From Nostoc linckia FACHB-104 (GTDB lineage Bacteria > Cyanobacteriota > Cyanobacteriia > Cyanobacteriales > Nostocaceae), in contig NZ_JACJQJ010000003.1 of assembly GCF_014696615.1 (NCBI RefSeq), positions 1 to 64,000 on the forward strand: DNA of 64,000 nt. The letters are read 5' to 3'. Below, in pieces: positions 1 through 7,943 of the stretch; positions within the stretch are counted from its first letter, which is position 1; the number at the start of each line of letters is the position of its first letter. Below the pieces are notes generated by a model, which was given only the letters and a program-made list of their open reading frames with translations, made no database searches and was not told the origin of the DNA. A program made the translations under genes and the position numbers.

Positions 1-289
1 CGGTAGCCCCTACATTTATACGCCAATACAGTTCAGTTAAGAAAATAAATTGACAACAAAACAATAATTTTGGAGGGGGTTTGGGGGACGCAACCGTCCC
101 CCAATCGGGGGCTTGGGGGAGAATCCCCCAATTGTGCTAGCTGTTTCCACAAGCGACAAATCAATCACTAATGAGCTTATCTGAACTGTATTAATTTATA
201 AGCAACTGCGGTGGACAGGTTCCCCGGTATAAAGCAAGTAGCGTGCATATGGTCAATCTAAAATCTAAAATCCTACATCCAAAATTGAT
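1..289. repeat. Intergenic repeat region with two tandem G/C-rich hairpins
   Basis: No coding sequence is seen here. Two perfect hairpins lie close together: arms TTGGGGGACG (81-90) and CGTCCCCCAA (95-104) with a 4-base loop, then TTGGGGGA (113-120) and TCCCCCAA (124-131) with a 3-base loop. The stretch near 250-285 carries the AAATCTAAAATCC-type dispersed repeat common in filamentous cyanobacteria. The hairpins lie beyond the stop of the following minus-strand gene and could end its transcript, but no T tract follows, so a simple terminator is not shown. Confidence 0.6.
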
Positions 290-1879
290 TTACGACACTT
301 TAGCTAGCACTGCTTCTGGCTTAGGTGGAGCCGACGCTGTCAAGGGGTCATAGCCTAACTGTTGAGTAATTCGTTTTCTAGCTAAAACGCGATACTCCCA
401 GAAATGTTCGCCAGCAGCACATAAACCCAAATACATATTAAGAACTTGCGGCTTGCTCACCAAAATTGTCCAGAATTGTCGCCAGAATTGTCCACGAATT
501 TCTGGTCTTTTGAAGCCTTGCAGCCAGATTAATTGAGCAACGATGCGTAATCCTTGACCTGGAGAAAACTGCATGGTTTGTTTTCGCTCTTTTAAGGAGC
601 CAATATTGAGACATTGCTGAAAACAGCGTCTCAGATAGTTTTGCGGCTCATACAACGTCCAGAAAGTTTCTACATAGTCTCTGGCAATTTCAGCTAAGGG
701 GCGAGTCGGTTGAAAATTCATCAAGGAATTCTGATCTCCGACTTCCGTTGCACCCACACCTTTGACTAAACGTTGCTCTGTTTGCAGGCGGTTCCATAAA
801 GCTGTATTGGGTAAAGCTTGAAGAATACCTAGCATGGGTTGAGGAATGCTGGTTTGTTCCACAAAAGTTTCAATTCGTTTTCCTGCACCTGTGCGTTCGC
901 CATCAAAACCGAGGATAAACCCTGCATATATCAACATTCCTGCTTGATTAATCTTGCAACAGGCTTCGATCAGGGGATTGCGAGTATTTTGTAATTTGTT
1001 TGTCACTTGCAAGCTATCTTGATCGGGTGTTTCAATACCCAGAAAGACTGCATAGAAACCTGCTTCTTGCATTAAATGTAGTAGTTCATCGTCTTCTGCC
1101 AAATTTACAGAAGCTTCTGTGATGAAGGTGAAAGGGTAATTGTGTTGCTTCACCCAAGGAATCAATTCTCTTAAGAAACGTTTGACGTTACGTTGATTAC
1201 CAATAAAGTTGTCATCAACAATAAATAGTGAACCCCGCCATCCTAAATCATAAAGAGCTTGCAATTCTGCGATCGCCTGGCTCGGTTCTTTAGTTCGTGA
1301 TTTTCGCCCATAAAGGGTAATGATGTCACAAAATTCGCAGTTAAATGGGCAGCCACGAGAAAACTGCATCGCCATCATTAGGTAAGCTTCCCGCTTTAAC
1401 AAATCAAAACGCGGCATAGGACTCAGGGTAACATCCGGTTTTTCTGGAGAGCGAAAGATTCCTCGGCTTTTACCTTGGCTCAATGCTTCTAGAAACAGGG
1501 GAACCGTCATCTCTCCCTCATCCAAAATCAGGTAATGCGCGCCAGAATCCAGAGCATCCTGCGGTAAAGATGTGGGATAGGGGCCACCAACTGCGACTTT
1601 TTTACCTAATCGCACAGCTTTTTTGATTAAAGCGTGGAAATCTGGCTTCTGCACCAACATAGCGGAGATAATTACCAAATCGCACCATTGCCAATCGGCT
1701 TCTGTTTCCAAAGTGACATTGCGATCGCAAAAGCGAATTTCCCAATCTTGAGGTAGAAGTGCAGCGACAGTAATAATCCCCAATGGGGGAATCGCCGCTT
1801 TTAACCCAGCAATTTCCATAAAGCGATCGTAAGACCAAAAGGACTGAGGAAACTGGGGATAAAGCAATAGTGCTTTCAT
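290..1879 (-). CDS. B12-binding domain radical SAM protein
   Basis: A cobalamin-dependent radical SAM enzyme of about 529 residues. The N-terminal ~150 residues look like a B12-binding fold (MKALLLYPQFP start, VAVGGPYPT segment). The [4Fe-4S] motif CPFNCEFC follows at about residue 180, with the core radical SAM domain after it and a C-terminal region resembling DUF4070. In this class the cluster and S-adenosylmethionine generate a radical and cobalamin commonly carries a methyl group. The hopanoid C-2 methylase HpnP belongs to the same class and is a possible identity, but cyanobacteria have several paralogues and I cannot separate them from sequence alone. The second ATG (1879) is preferred over 1885 because AAGGA lies five bases before it. 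The gene stands alone. Confidence 0.85.
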   Translation of the reverse strand: MKALLLYPQFPQSFWSYDRFMEIAGLKAAIPPLGIITVAALLPQDWEIRFCDRNVTLETEADWQWCDLVIISAMLVQKPDFHALIKKAVRLGKKVAVGGPYPTSLPQDALDSGAHYLILDEGEMTVPLFLEALSQGKSRGIFRSPEKPDVTLSPMPRFDLLKREAYLMMAMQFSRGCPFNCEFCDIITLYGRKSRTKEPSQAIAELQALYDLGWRGSLFIVDDNFIGNQRNVKRFLRELIPWVKQHNYPFTFITEASVNLAEDDELLHLMQEAGFYAVFLGIETPDQDSLQVTNKLQNTRNPLIEACCKINQAGMLIYAGFILGFDGERTGAGKRIETFVEQTSIPQPMLGILQALPNTALWNRLQTEQRLVKGVGATEVGDQNSLMNFQPTRPLAEIARDYVETFWTLYEPQNYLRRCFQQCLNIGSLKERKQTMQFSPGQGLRIVAQLIWLQGFKRPEIRGQFWRQFWTILVSKPQVLNMYLGLCAAGEHFWEYRVLARKRITQQLGYDPLTASAPPKPEAVLAKVS

Positions 1880-2543
1880 AAACATCCTTGTTGCATCTGT
1901 AGTGGACTTTGAACTAAATCAAGATGCAGGGATTAGTTAAAGCATTGGCGCATTCTAGTCCCTACAATAGATTTCTCAACGAGTAATAATTTGCGATCGC
2001 AGTGGCTACAACGCTAGTAAAGTAGCTAAAAATCAAAGCTCAGTATGTTTTGCTCTTATTTATTAGTTAGAAAATGCCTTGGCATCAAATAGATTTCTTG
2101 AGATAGTTTCAAACTCTATTTCTCTGTGATGTTTGTCGCAAATTTAGCAGATTCTTCAGTTGATTATCTCTACCTGAAGGCAGGTTTGAGGCGAATTTTG
2201 GTGTTTATGCTTATTAATCTATATTTTCAACTTCTTCTCACCTCAAAGGTATATTTTATTATTTCATTTGGATAATTACAGAGGAAATAATTACCTATTT
2301 AATCCTCAAATACTTATAGATAGAAGCTTTTAGTTAACTGGATATAACCATAGTATGAGTAAGTAAATAATATTGAAGTAATTAATTACCTCGGTAGCAT
2401 GAGGACATAATTCTCTAATTTGAGAAAATGAAATTGTAAGAGTGAAATATATTACCAATTAACAAACACAGTTGCTTTAGTAAAACACATCCGTAAATCT
2501 TTTACTGATGCTTAAGCTTTTAAAACTGCAGGGAGGAAGAATT
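1880..2543. other. Long AT-rich intergenic region
   Basis: About 660 bases between a minus-strand and a plus-strand gene, so it holds both promoters. It is AT-rich, especially from 2200 on. A 48-codon plus-strand frame (2129-2275) is present but has no convincing ribosome site or recognisable product. I see no hairpin terminator, RNA gene or tandem repeat. Confidence 0.5.
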
Positions 2544-2990
2544 ATGAGACAGACATTGTTGACAGCAATAGCTTTATTTAGCACGCTATCTTTAGCTGCT
2601 CCAATTTCTGCTCAAGCAGGGGAAAACCAAACTCAAGTCAAACGGTTACTAGAAACTGGAGCCTGTTCTGGATGTGATTTAACAGGTGTTAATCTCAGCG
2701 GCGCTCACTTAATTGGTGCTGATTTGAGAAATGCTAATTTACAAGGTGCTAATTTAAAAGGCGCAAATTTAGAAGGTGCTGATTTAGCAGGCGCAAATTT
2801 AGAAGCGGCGAATTTAACAAAAGCCTTCGCCAGTGGTACCAGCTTCAATAACGCTAACTTGACTAATGCTAATTTAAGCGACGCTCATCTACATAATGCT
2901 CAAGTAGATGGTGCGGTAATGATTGGAACTAATTTAACTGGTGCTGATGGATTTGATATCAATCTCGGTATCGGTGGCGGAGAAGAATAG
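2544..2990 (+). CDS. Secreted pentapeptide-repeat protein
   Basis: A 148-residue protein with a signal peptide (MRQTLLTAIALFSTLSLAAP, likely cut after ISAQA) followed by a short cysteine-containing stretch (CSGCDL) and about 18 A(N/D)LxG pentapeptide units. Pentapeptide repeats fold as a right-handed quadrilateral beta-helix. They are very common in cyanobacteria and mostly of unknown function. The start at 2544 is chosen over the upstream in-frame ATG at 2508 because GGAGG lies seven bases before it and it begins with a proper signal peptide. The two cysteines just before the repeats could form a disulfide in the periplasm or lumen; that is inference. No operon partner is seen. Confidence 0.85.
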   Translation: MRQTLLTAIALFSTLSLAAPISAQAGENQTQVKRLLETGACSGCDLTGVNLSGAHLIGADLRNANLQGANLKGANLEGADLAGANLEAANLTKAFASGTSFNNANLTNANLSDAHLHNAQVDGAVMIGTNLTGADGFDINLGIGGGEE

Positions 2991-3089
2991 TCAACCCCGT
3001 GGGGAATTCAAAATTCAAAATTAATACCAATTTGCATTTTAACAGTAGGGGCAAGGCACGCCTTTCCCTAATAATTTCTTGTGCAAAGC

Positions 3090-3118
3090 AAAAATTAGGA
3101 GTAGATGAATACTCCTAA
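3090..3118 (-). terminator. Rho-independent terminator after tldE-like gene
   Basis: On the minus strand a perfect 9-bp stem (TTAGGAGTA / TACTCCTAA, 6-base loop) begins 11 bases after the stop codon of the TldE-like gene and is followed by five T residues. This is the expected position and form for an intrinsic terminator. Confidence 0.65.
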
Positions 3119-3128
3119 CTTTTAAATG

Positions 3129-4469
3129 CTAATCTCCGGTAATTGATAATTCATTAACCCAGATGCGAGGACAAACTCCTCCTGGTGTTAACTCAACCTC
3201 TTTTTCTACACAAACAATAGACTTCAAAACTTCTAAGAAATCACCAGCAACTGTTGCTGATTCAATACTCGTTTTCACACCTTTATTAATTAACCAACCA
3301 TCAAAAGGTAGAGAAAACGAACCTTGTAAAGCTTTCACCCCTGCATGGAGAGCTTGTAAATCATCAATTAAAACCACATTTTCAGCATTTTCCAAACTTA
3401 ATTCTTGCTCGGGATCGGCGGCTCTAAATACATGAAAAAAGTTAGGACTAACGCTAACTTTTGCCCCAATACTCGCATTTCCTGTGGGTTGGGCGTTCAT
3501 TCTTTTCGCAGTTCCAGCACTGTGCAAAAAGCTGGTTAAAACGCCATTTTCAATTAGAGAAATGCGACGAGTTGGGGTTCCTTCACCATCAAAACTTTCT
3601 GCGCCAATGTTAGCAGGATGCAGTGCATCATCTGCAACTGAAAGCATAGGAGAAGCAATTTGCTTACCTAAGTCATCAGGAGTAGATAAGCTTTGATTGT
3701 CCAAAATATTTTGAGCATTGTACAAGTTAGAAAACGCGCCCAATAAACTTAAAAAAGCTTCGGGAGAGAAAACTACTAAATATTTACCAGTCTTGATTTT
3801 TTCATAGTTCAAGTGACTAATAGTTTTCTCGGCTGTTTCTTGAATGCAACCATTAATATCTAGATTTTCGACACCACGGTTGATTCTAAAAGCACCTGCA
3901 CTGCGTGGTTTTTTCCCTTCCTCTTCAGTTTTGCTGTAAAGATAAACTGATGCTATGGAGTGGGATTCAATTCTGGCTGCACCTTCACTATTGAGGTAAA
4001 AACGGTCAATATCTCTTTGCGCCAAACCATTATAAGGTACGCCTTTAATTGCTGGGTGCGCTGAGAGTAATTCTTTTTCAGCTACTACTAATTTTTCTAT
4101 GAGTTCAGAAACAGGTGCTTGTGCTGCTTTATCGTGAGGTGTATTGTCGATAGGAACTGTAGCTTCTGGGCTAAAATCAGGCACATTTTCTTTGACACCA
4201 AAAAAACTAGCTTCATAAGCAGTTTTTAAAGCTAATTCTAATCCTTTGGGGTCTACATCTGTGGTGCTAGTAACACCCATTGTATTCTCTTCATTCCAAA
4301 CACGAACTGTTACGCCAGAACGGTTAGAAGCTTTAACTTGTTTTGGTTCACCTTGGTCTACTTGGACGCTAGTTTCGTCTACAGTGGAGCCATAAATGTC
4401 GAATTTTTTAATGCCAAGCTTTTCTGCATTTTCCTTGGCGTAATTTGCAATTTCGTTGATAGTCGCCAT
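3129..4469 (-). CDS. tldE: TldE/PmbA-like metallopeptidase subunit
   Basis: A 446-residue protein of the TldD/PmbA family (peptidase U62/M103). It matches the PmbA/TldE branch: it lacks the HExxxH zinc motif and has the family's NxSIGAKVSVSPNF and GVCPRIWVNELSITGD segments. In bacteria TldE pairs with the zinc-bearing TldD to form a protease for unfolded or modified peptides, known from microcin B17 maturation and CcdA degradation. The ATG at 4469 is preferred to the TTG six bases upstream. The tldD partner lies 525 bases upstream on the same strand, separated by a four-helix-bundle gene, which is unusual for this pair. A hairpin terminator follows the stop. Confidence 0.88.
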   Translation of the reverse strand: MATINEIANYAKENAEKLGIKKFDIYGSTVDETSVQVDQGEPKQVKASNRSGVTVRVWNEENTMGVTSTTDVDPKGLELALKTAYEASFFGVKENVPDFSPEATVPIDNTPHDKAAQAPVSELIEKLVVAEKELLSAHPAIKGVPYNGLAQRDIDRFYLNSEGAARIESHSIASVYLYSKTEEEGKKPRSAGAFRINRGVENLDINGCIQETAEKTISHLNYEKIKTGKYLVVFSPEAFLSLLGAFSNLYNAQNILDNQSLSTPDDLGKQIASPMLSVADDALHPANIGAESFDGEGTPTRRISLIENGVLTSFLHSAGTAKRMNAQPTGNASIGAKVSVSPNFFHVFRAADPEQELSLENAENVVLIDDLQALHAGVKALQGSFSLPFDGWLINKGVKTSIESATVAGDFLEVLKSIVCVEKEVELTPGGVCPRIWVNELSITGD

Positions 4470-4543
4470 AGTCAATTTTGGATTTTAGATTTTGGATTTA
4501 TTTGGGATTTGGCTACTGTGTAGTGAATTATAGATTTTAGGAT

Positions 4544-4909
4544 TCAGATTTTGGATTTGTGCTTTTCTTTGAGGGTTTTGATTGATGCAACAGTCATAGA
4601 TAGAATTTCAGCAGTTTCTTGCATCAGGTTTGTTAGTTTATCTGCTGGAATTATTCCCGATTCAACTAGAATCTCTAACCAATAAAGTGTTTCATCCGCT
4701 TCTTCTTCTACAATGCTAAGTTTGGCAATCAAATCGGCTGTAGATTTAGCTCGACAACCTGCTCGATAATTAGCACCTACAGAAGTAGCTGAACGCAACA
4801 CCTGTTTACCAATTACATCAGCAGTTCTAGTTTGTGGTAGTGCCTCAACTAGATAAATAACTCGCAATCCAAGCTGCTTTGTTCTATCTTTACACTGCTT
4901 TTCGTTCAC
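4544..4909 (-). CDS. Four-helix bundle protein (S23 / TIGR02436 type)
   Basis: About 121 residues matching the four-helix-bundle family first seen in 23S rRNA intervening sequences (hallmark VLRSATSVGANYRAGCRAKS, then a helix EEADETLYWLEIL). Its molecular role is unknown; the Avd accessory protein of diversity-generating retroelements has the same fold, but no reverse transcriptase is present here. I prefer the GTG start at 4909, because the longer frame up to 4966 would translate a dispersed palindromic repeat (CAACGGGGGGAACCCCCGC) and an AAATCCAAAATC repeat. The gene sits between tldE and tldD and is flanked by inverted copies of the AAATCCAAAATC-type repeat, suggesting it arrived as a cassette. 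Confidence 0.75.
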   Translation of the reverse strand: MNEKQCKDRTKQLGLRVIYLVEALPQTRTADVIGKQVLRSATSVGANYRAGCRAKSTADLIAKLSIVEEEADETLYWLEILVESGIIPADKLTNLMQETAEILSMTVASIKTLKEKHKSKI

Positions 4910-4993
4910 AATCCAAAATCCAAAATCTGTCTTGAAAAGTTTGCTCAACGGGGGGAACCCCCGCACGCAACTTTTCGCAAAATCTAAAATTCC

Positions 4994-6466
4994 TTAACGT
5001 CCACCTACGGTAATAGAATCAACCTTAATATGTGGTTGTCCTACTGTGGTGTAAATACTGCCGCTAACGGAACCACAGAAACCAGGAGCAAGTTCTAAAT
5101 CTTGAGAACACATGGAAATTTTATTCATAATTTCCGTTGCTTCCCCAATCAGAATTGCACCTTTTAATGGTTTGGTAATTTTGCCATTTTCAATCAAATA
5201 AGCTTCATCAACACCAAAGTTAAATTGACCAGTAGCACCTACGCTACCACCACCCATTTTCTTGCAGTAAATGCCTTTATCAATGGAGCTAAATAAATCA
5301 TCAATACTATATTCACCAGTAGCGATGTAAGTATTACGCATCCGACTGGCAGCAGCATAGGTATAATTTTGACGGCGACCGCTTCCTGTTCTAGGATGTC
5401 CAGTACGCCAAGAACCTGTTCTGTCTGCTAAGAAGTTTTTCAGAACGCCTTTTTCTATTAATAATGTTCTTTGAGCTGGCATACCTTCGTCATCCATATC
5501 TATTGTGCCAAAGGCATTGTCGGCTCGCCCTTCATCCCAAGCTGTGAGGCTTTCGTGGGCAATTTTCTCGCCTTTTTTGTCAGCAAAGGGAGAAGTATTA
5601 CGTTCAATTTGAGTAGTTTCTAATAAGTGTCCGCAGGCTTCGTGGAAGATTACCCCGCCAAAGTGATTGGCCATGATAATGGGGTATGTGCCAGATTCTA
5701 CATAATCGGCATAGAGCATTTTCCCTGCAGATTCGGATATTTGCTCGGCAGCTTGTTGGTAATCCCAAGTTCTCAGGAAGTTAGCATCACTGGTATTACC
5801 AGCGCGTTCACCAATGGAGGCGCGGTTAGCTCCATCTGCACACAACAGGTTAAAACCTACCGATTGGGTGAGGCGAATATCACGGGCAAAAGTACCGTCA
5901 CTGGCTGCAACTAATACTTCTTGCCAATCGCGGAAGTAAGTAGCACGGCGGGATTGCACGTGGCTAGCTTTGCGCTGCAATTGGCCAGTACCATCAAGTA
6001 GAATTTCTCCCATTTCTCGGATAGAACTACACAGAGGTAACCAGCCATCTTTTCCTCTTTTGGTAGCGTAGTCTCGGAGTAATTCTAGATTGATTTCTGG
6101 AATGAAAGCGTTAGGTGCAGGTAATTGTAATCCCAGAATAGAAAGACCTTTTTCTAAGGCGGCTTTCAAACCGGAAAATGTAAGATTATTGGTGCTGACA
6201 TAGCAATCAGCTTTGCCGCGAAATACTCTAACTCCCGCACCTGTGGCGAGGCTGGGTGAAATACTGGTGATCGCGTCATCTTCTGCAAGACAACTAATAT
6301 AGTTGCGACGCTCTAGGAAAAATTCAACAAAGTCGGCACCAGCAGCCCGTCCTAGTCCTAAAAGGGTAGCCAGAGGGGCTTCCCAAGTGTCATCGAATCG
6401 TTCCGATGTAGAGGAATACTGTAAATTGGGCAGTTGGTTCGAGAGAAGTAGCGTACTTGTAAGCAT
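4994..6466 (-). CDS. tldD: TldD metallopeptidase subunit
   Basis: A 490-residue TldD protein. The zinc-binding motif HEACGH is clear at about residue 275, within [12 protein letters not shown], followed by the conserved [18 protein letters not shown] and the glycine-rich [21 protein letters not shown] segment. TldD with TldE forms a heterodimeric protease with the active site in TldD. The ATG at 6466 fits family length. About 85 bases separate its stop from the four-helix-bundle gene downstream, so the three genes could be one transcript. An inverted repeat (AGCTGTAGG / CCTACAGC at 6561-6598) lies upstream of the start. Confidence 0.9.
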   Translation of the reverse strand: MLTSTLLLSNQLPNLQYSSTSERFDDTWEAPLATLLGLGRAAGADFVEFFLERRNYISCLAEDDAITSISPSLATGAGVRVFRGKADCYVSTNNLTFSGLKAALEKGLSILGLQLPAPNAFIPEINLELLRDYATKRGKDGWLPLCSSIREMGEILLDGTGQLQRKASHVQSRRATYFRDWQEVLVAASDGTFARDIRLTQSVGFNLLCADGANRASIGERAGNTSDANFLRTWDYQQAAEQISESAGKMLYADYVESGTYPIIMANHFGGVIFHEACGHLLETTQIERNTSPFADKKGEKIAHESLTAWDEGRADNAFGTIDMDDEGMPAQRTLLIEKGVLKNFLADRTGSWRTGHPRTGSGRRQNYTYAAASRMRNTYIATGEYSIDDLFSSIDKGIYCKKMGGGSVGATGQFNFGVDEAYLIENGKITKPLKGAILIGEATEIMNKISMCSQDLELAPGFCGSVSGSIYTTVGQPHIKVDSITVGGR

Positions 6467-6944
6467 GGATAGCCTCTTCTGCTGGCGTATTCAGAGATTT
6501 GACCGGAAGTTCCTGGTGTGTTAAGTCTAACAAATCAGTGAAAGACGCAGTCGGCAGTTAAGCTGTAGGGGTTTCCTCACTTGAAAAAGTCCTACAGCCT
6601 AATTTTTGCCTACAAATAAGGCGAAAGGAGCAAAGCTAAAATAGTTTATTAGTAAATAATCCTGCAGTAAGCGGTTGCGCGTCTACGTACCTCAAACGCC
6701 AGTTGCTACAACGGGGGGAAGCCCAACAGAAAGTTTGACGGCAGTTGCTACTCTTCGGGTTCTGCGTTAGCGGTACAATTCGGGAAACCCGCCCACGCAA
6801 CTGTCCTCTGCAGCGTACTAGCTCCCCAACCTATACCAAATCAGGTTTTTGACGCTAACTGAACCGTATTGCTGTAGAAGGGAATCGCTGTAGTTTATAA
6901 AATGTAAAGAGAAACTACAGAAAATTTACTTTACTGCGATCGCC
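6467..6944. other. Repeat-bearing intergenic region
   Basis: The spacer between divergent tldD and the small cysteine-motif gene. It holds an inverted repeat (AGCTGTAGG ... CCTACAGC, 6561-6598) and, at about 6690-6815, a degenerate copy of the common GTTGCTACAACGGGGGGAA type palindromic repeat of Nostocales. The promoter of the downstream small gene should lie after 6830. Confidence 0.5.
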
Positions 6945-7097
6945 GTGAATCTCCAAACCGACAAAGACAAGCCACAAACCAGCACCAGTACAAATATCGC
7001 TCCCGAAACCGAAACCATTCTCTGTCCTCATTGTCAGCGTACAGCTACCAATGGCATCAAATGTAAGGGAATGTGTGTGGCTGACAGTGACTATTAA
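6945..7097 (+). CDS. Small 50-residue protein with CPHC / CKGMC cysteines
   Basis: An uncalled small frame beginning with GTG and ending in TAA, 50 residues. After an N-terminal Thr/Ser/Gln-rich stretch it reads ILCPHCQRTATNGIKCKG then MCVADSDY, i.e. a CxxC pair followed nine residues later by CxxxC. This looks like a miniature zinc ribbon or metal-binding knuckle. The cysteine half is dense in structure and unlike random sequence. No other in-frame start is available upstream apart from non-standard codons, and a HIP1 octamer (GCGATCGC) abuts the GTG. I do not recognise a named family; the cysteine pattern and the neat stop make it likely to be real. Its neighbours give no hint of function. 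Confidence 0.55.
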   Translation: MNLQTDKDKPQTSTSTNIAPETETILCPHCQRTATNGIKCKGMCVADSDY

Positions 7098-7381
7098 CTC
7101 TTTAAATCATGGATAACAAGCGACAGGGAGCAGAGACCCTTTCTTTTATCCTCTGTACACTCTGTGTTCTCTGTGGTTAAAACCATCTTTTTACTAACTG
7201 CAGAGGACACATATAGCAATCCTGTTTCAGTTATGAAAAATATCCGTTGTGGCTGTTAACTGTTAACTGTTAACGGTTGACAGTCAACAGTCAACAAACC
7301 TTGATGTAATATTTCACAAATCATTTAAGATTGCTATAGATTGCAGAGTATGAATAAACGCACAAAACTCAATTTTATTTT
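7098..7381. other. Intergenic region carrying a MITE copy
   Basis: The space between two convergent genes. It is almost filled by a 127-bp element with inverted ends (listed separately), which itself contains GTTAACT/CAGTCAA heptamers. Nothing coding is seen. Confidence 0.5.
7212..7338. mobile_element. 127-bp MITE-like element, family C copy 1
   Basis: Ends are the 10-bp inverted repeat TATAGCAATC / GATTGCTATA. A second copy of exactly the same length lies at 22044-22170. The two share the left end (CAATCCT.TTTCAGTT, AAAAATATC), the right end (TTTCACAAATCATTTA.GATTGCTATA, plus GATTGC beyond it) and a variable core of CAGTCAA/GTTAACT heptamers. No transposase is encoded. No clear target duplication is visible. 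Confidence 0.6.
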
Positions 7382-7807
7382 TTACTTTACCTGATTAAAT
7401 TGCTGCCATAATCCCAGGCGCTTATTTTTAGCATTGGCTTCTGCAATTAAAAATTGGGTTTTGGTTTCGTTGCAGAATTCTAAAGATTCCTGATCAACAA
7501 CAGCATTACCCTCTTCTACCAAACGCAGATTTACTGAGCGATTATCTACATATACTTCACCCAATGTCTGCCCCCTGTCATCTAAATTGACGCTTCTGAT
7601 CACAACTCGGCTACTCGGTGGTAGTAGCTGTTTGAGCTTTTTGGTGGCTGCGGAAACATACTGCTGTTTAGTTTCTTTGGGTGTATTAATACAAGCTAAT
7701 TTAACTGTTTTGCTTTGCCCAGTTTCATCTTTAAAGCGAATTGTATTACTATCTGCTACGCCAATTACTGTAGCCAGCACCAACATTAACTCTATTAAAG
7801 ACATCAA
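7382..7807 (-). CDS. Staphylococcal-nuclease-like protein, probably inactive
   Basis: A 141-residue protein with the SNase/TNase fold signature: VIGVADSNTIRF at the N-terminus, INTPKET, RGQTLGEVYVDN, a LVEEGNAVV segment and a final RLGLW. Its short hydrophobic N-terminus (LIELMLVLATVIGV) could be a weak export signal, but in this family the first strand of the domain starts there. Key nuclease residues appear changed: the calcium-binding DGDT is DSNT (Asp to Asn21), the DTPE aspartate is Asn41, and the catalytic Arg of YGRxLA is Gln80. If this alignment is right the protein cannot work as a standard thermonuclease. It is a single gene, convergent with the small cysteine protein. Confidence 0.7.
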   Translation of the reverse strand: MMSLIELMLVLATVIGVADSNTIRFKDETGQSKTVKLACINTPKETKQQYVSAATKKLKQLLPPSSRVVIRSVNLDDRGQTLGEVYVDNRSVNLRLVEEGNAVVDQESLEFCNETKTQFLIAEANAKNKRLGLWQQFNQVK

Positions 7808-7916
7808 GTGATTAGTATTATTTTATGCATGAATATCCATTGTATCACCGTAATATCTCATAGGTTGTGATTTAACTCACTCTTAAGCGTATTGCTACAG
7901 ATGGGAAAAGGTAAAA

Positions 7917-7938
7917 GGGTAAAGGTTTTCCTTTACCC
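7917..7938 (-). terminator. Hairpin terminator after chrA
   Basis: A perfect 9-bp stem (GGGTAAAGG / CCTTTACCC, 4-base loop) begins six bases beyond the chrA stop codon on the minus strand and is followed by TTTTACC. It looks like an intrinsic terminator built from the GGTAAAAGGG-type dispersed repeat. Confidence 0.55.
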
Positions 7939-7943
7939 TACAT

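Noticed and set aside
2129-2275. 48-codon plus-strand frame upstream of the pentapeptide gene (MFVANLADSSVDYLYLKAG...)
   Set aside because: No ribosome site and no recognisable domain; AT-rich DNA makes such frames common.
4544-4909. Four-helix-bundle gene considered as Avd of a diversity-generating retroelement
   Set aside because: No reverse transcriptase or variable repeat pair is present.
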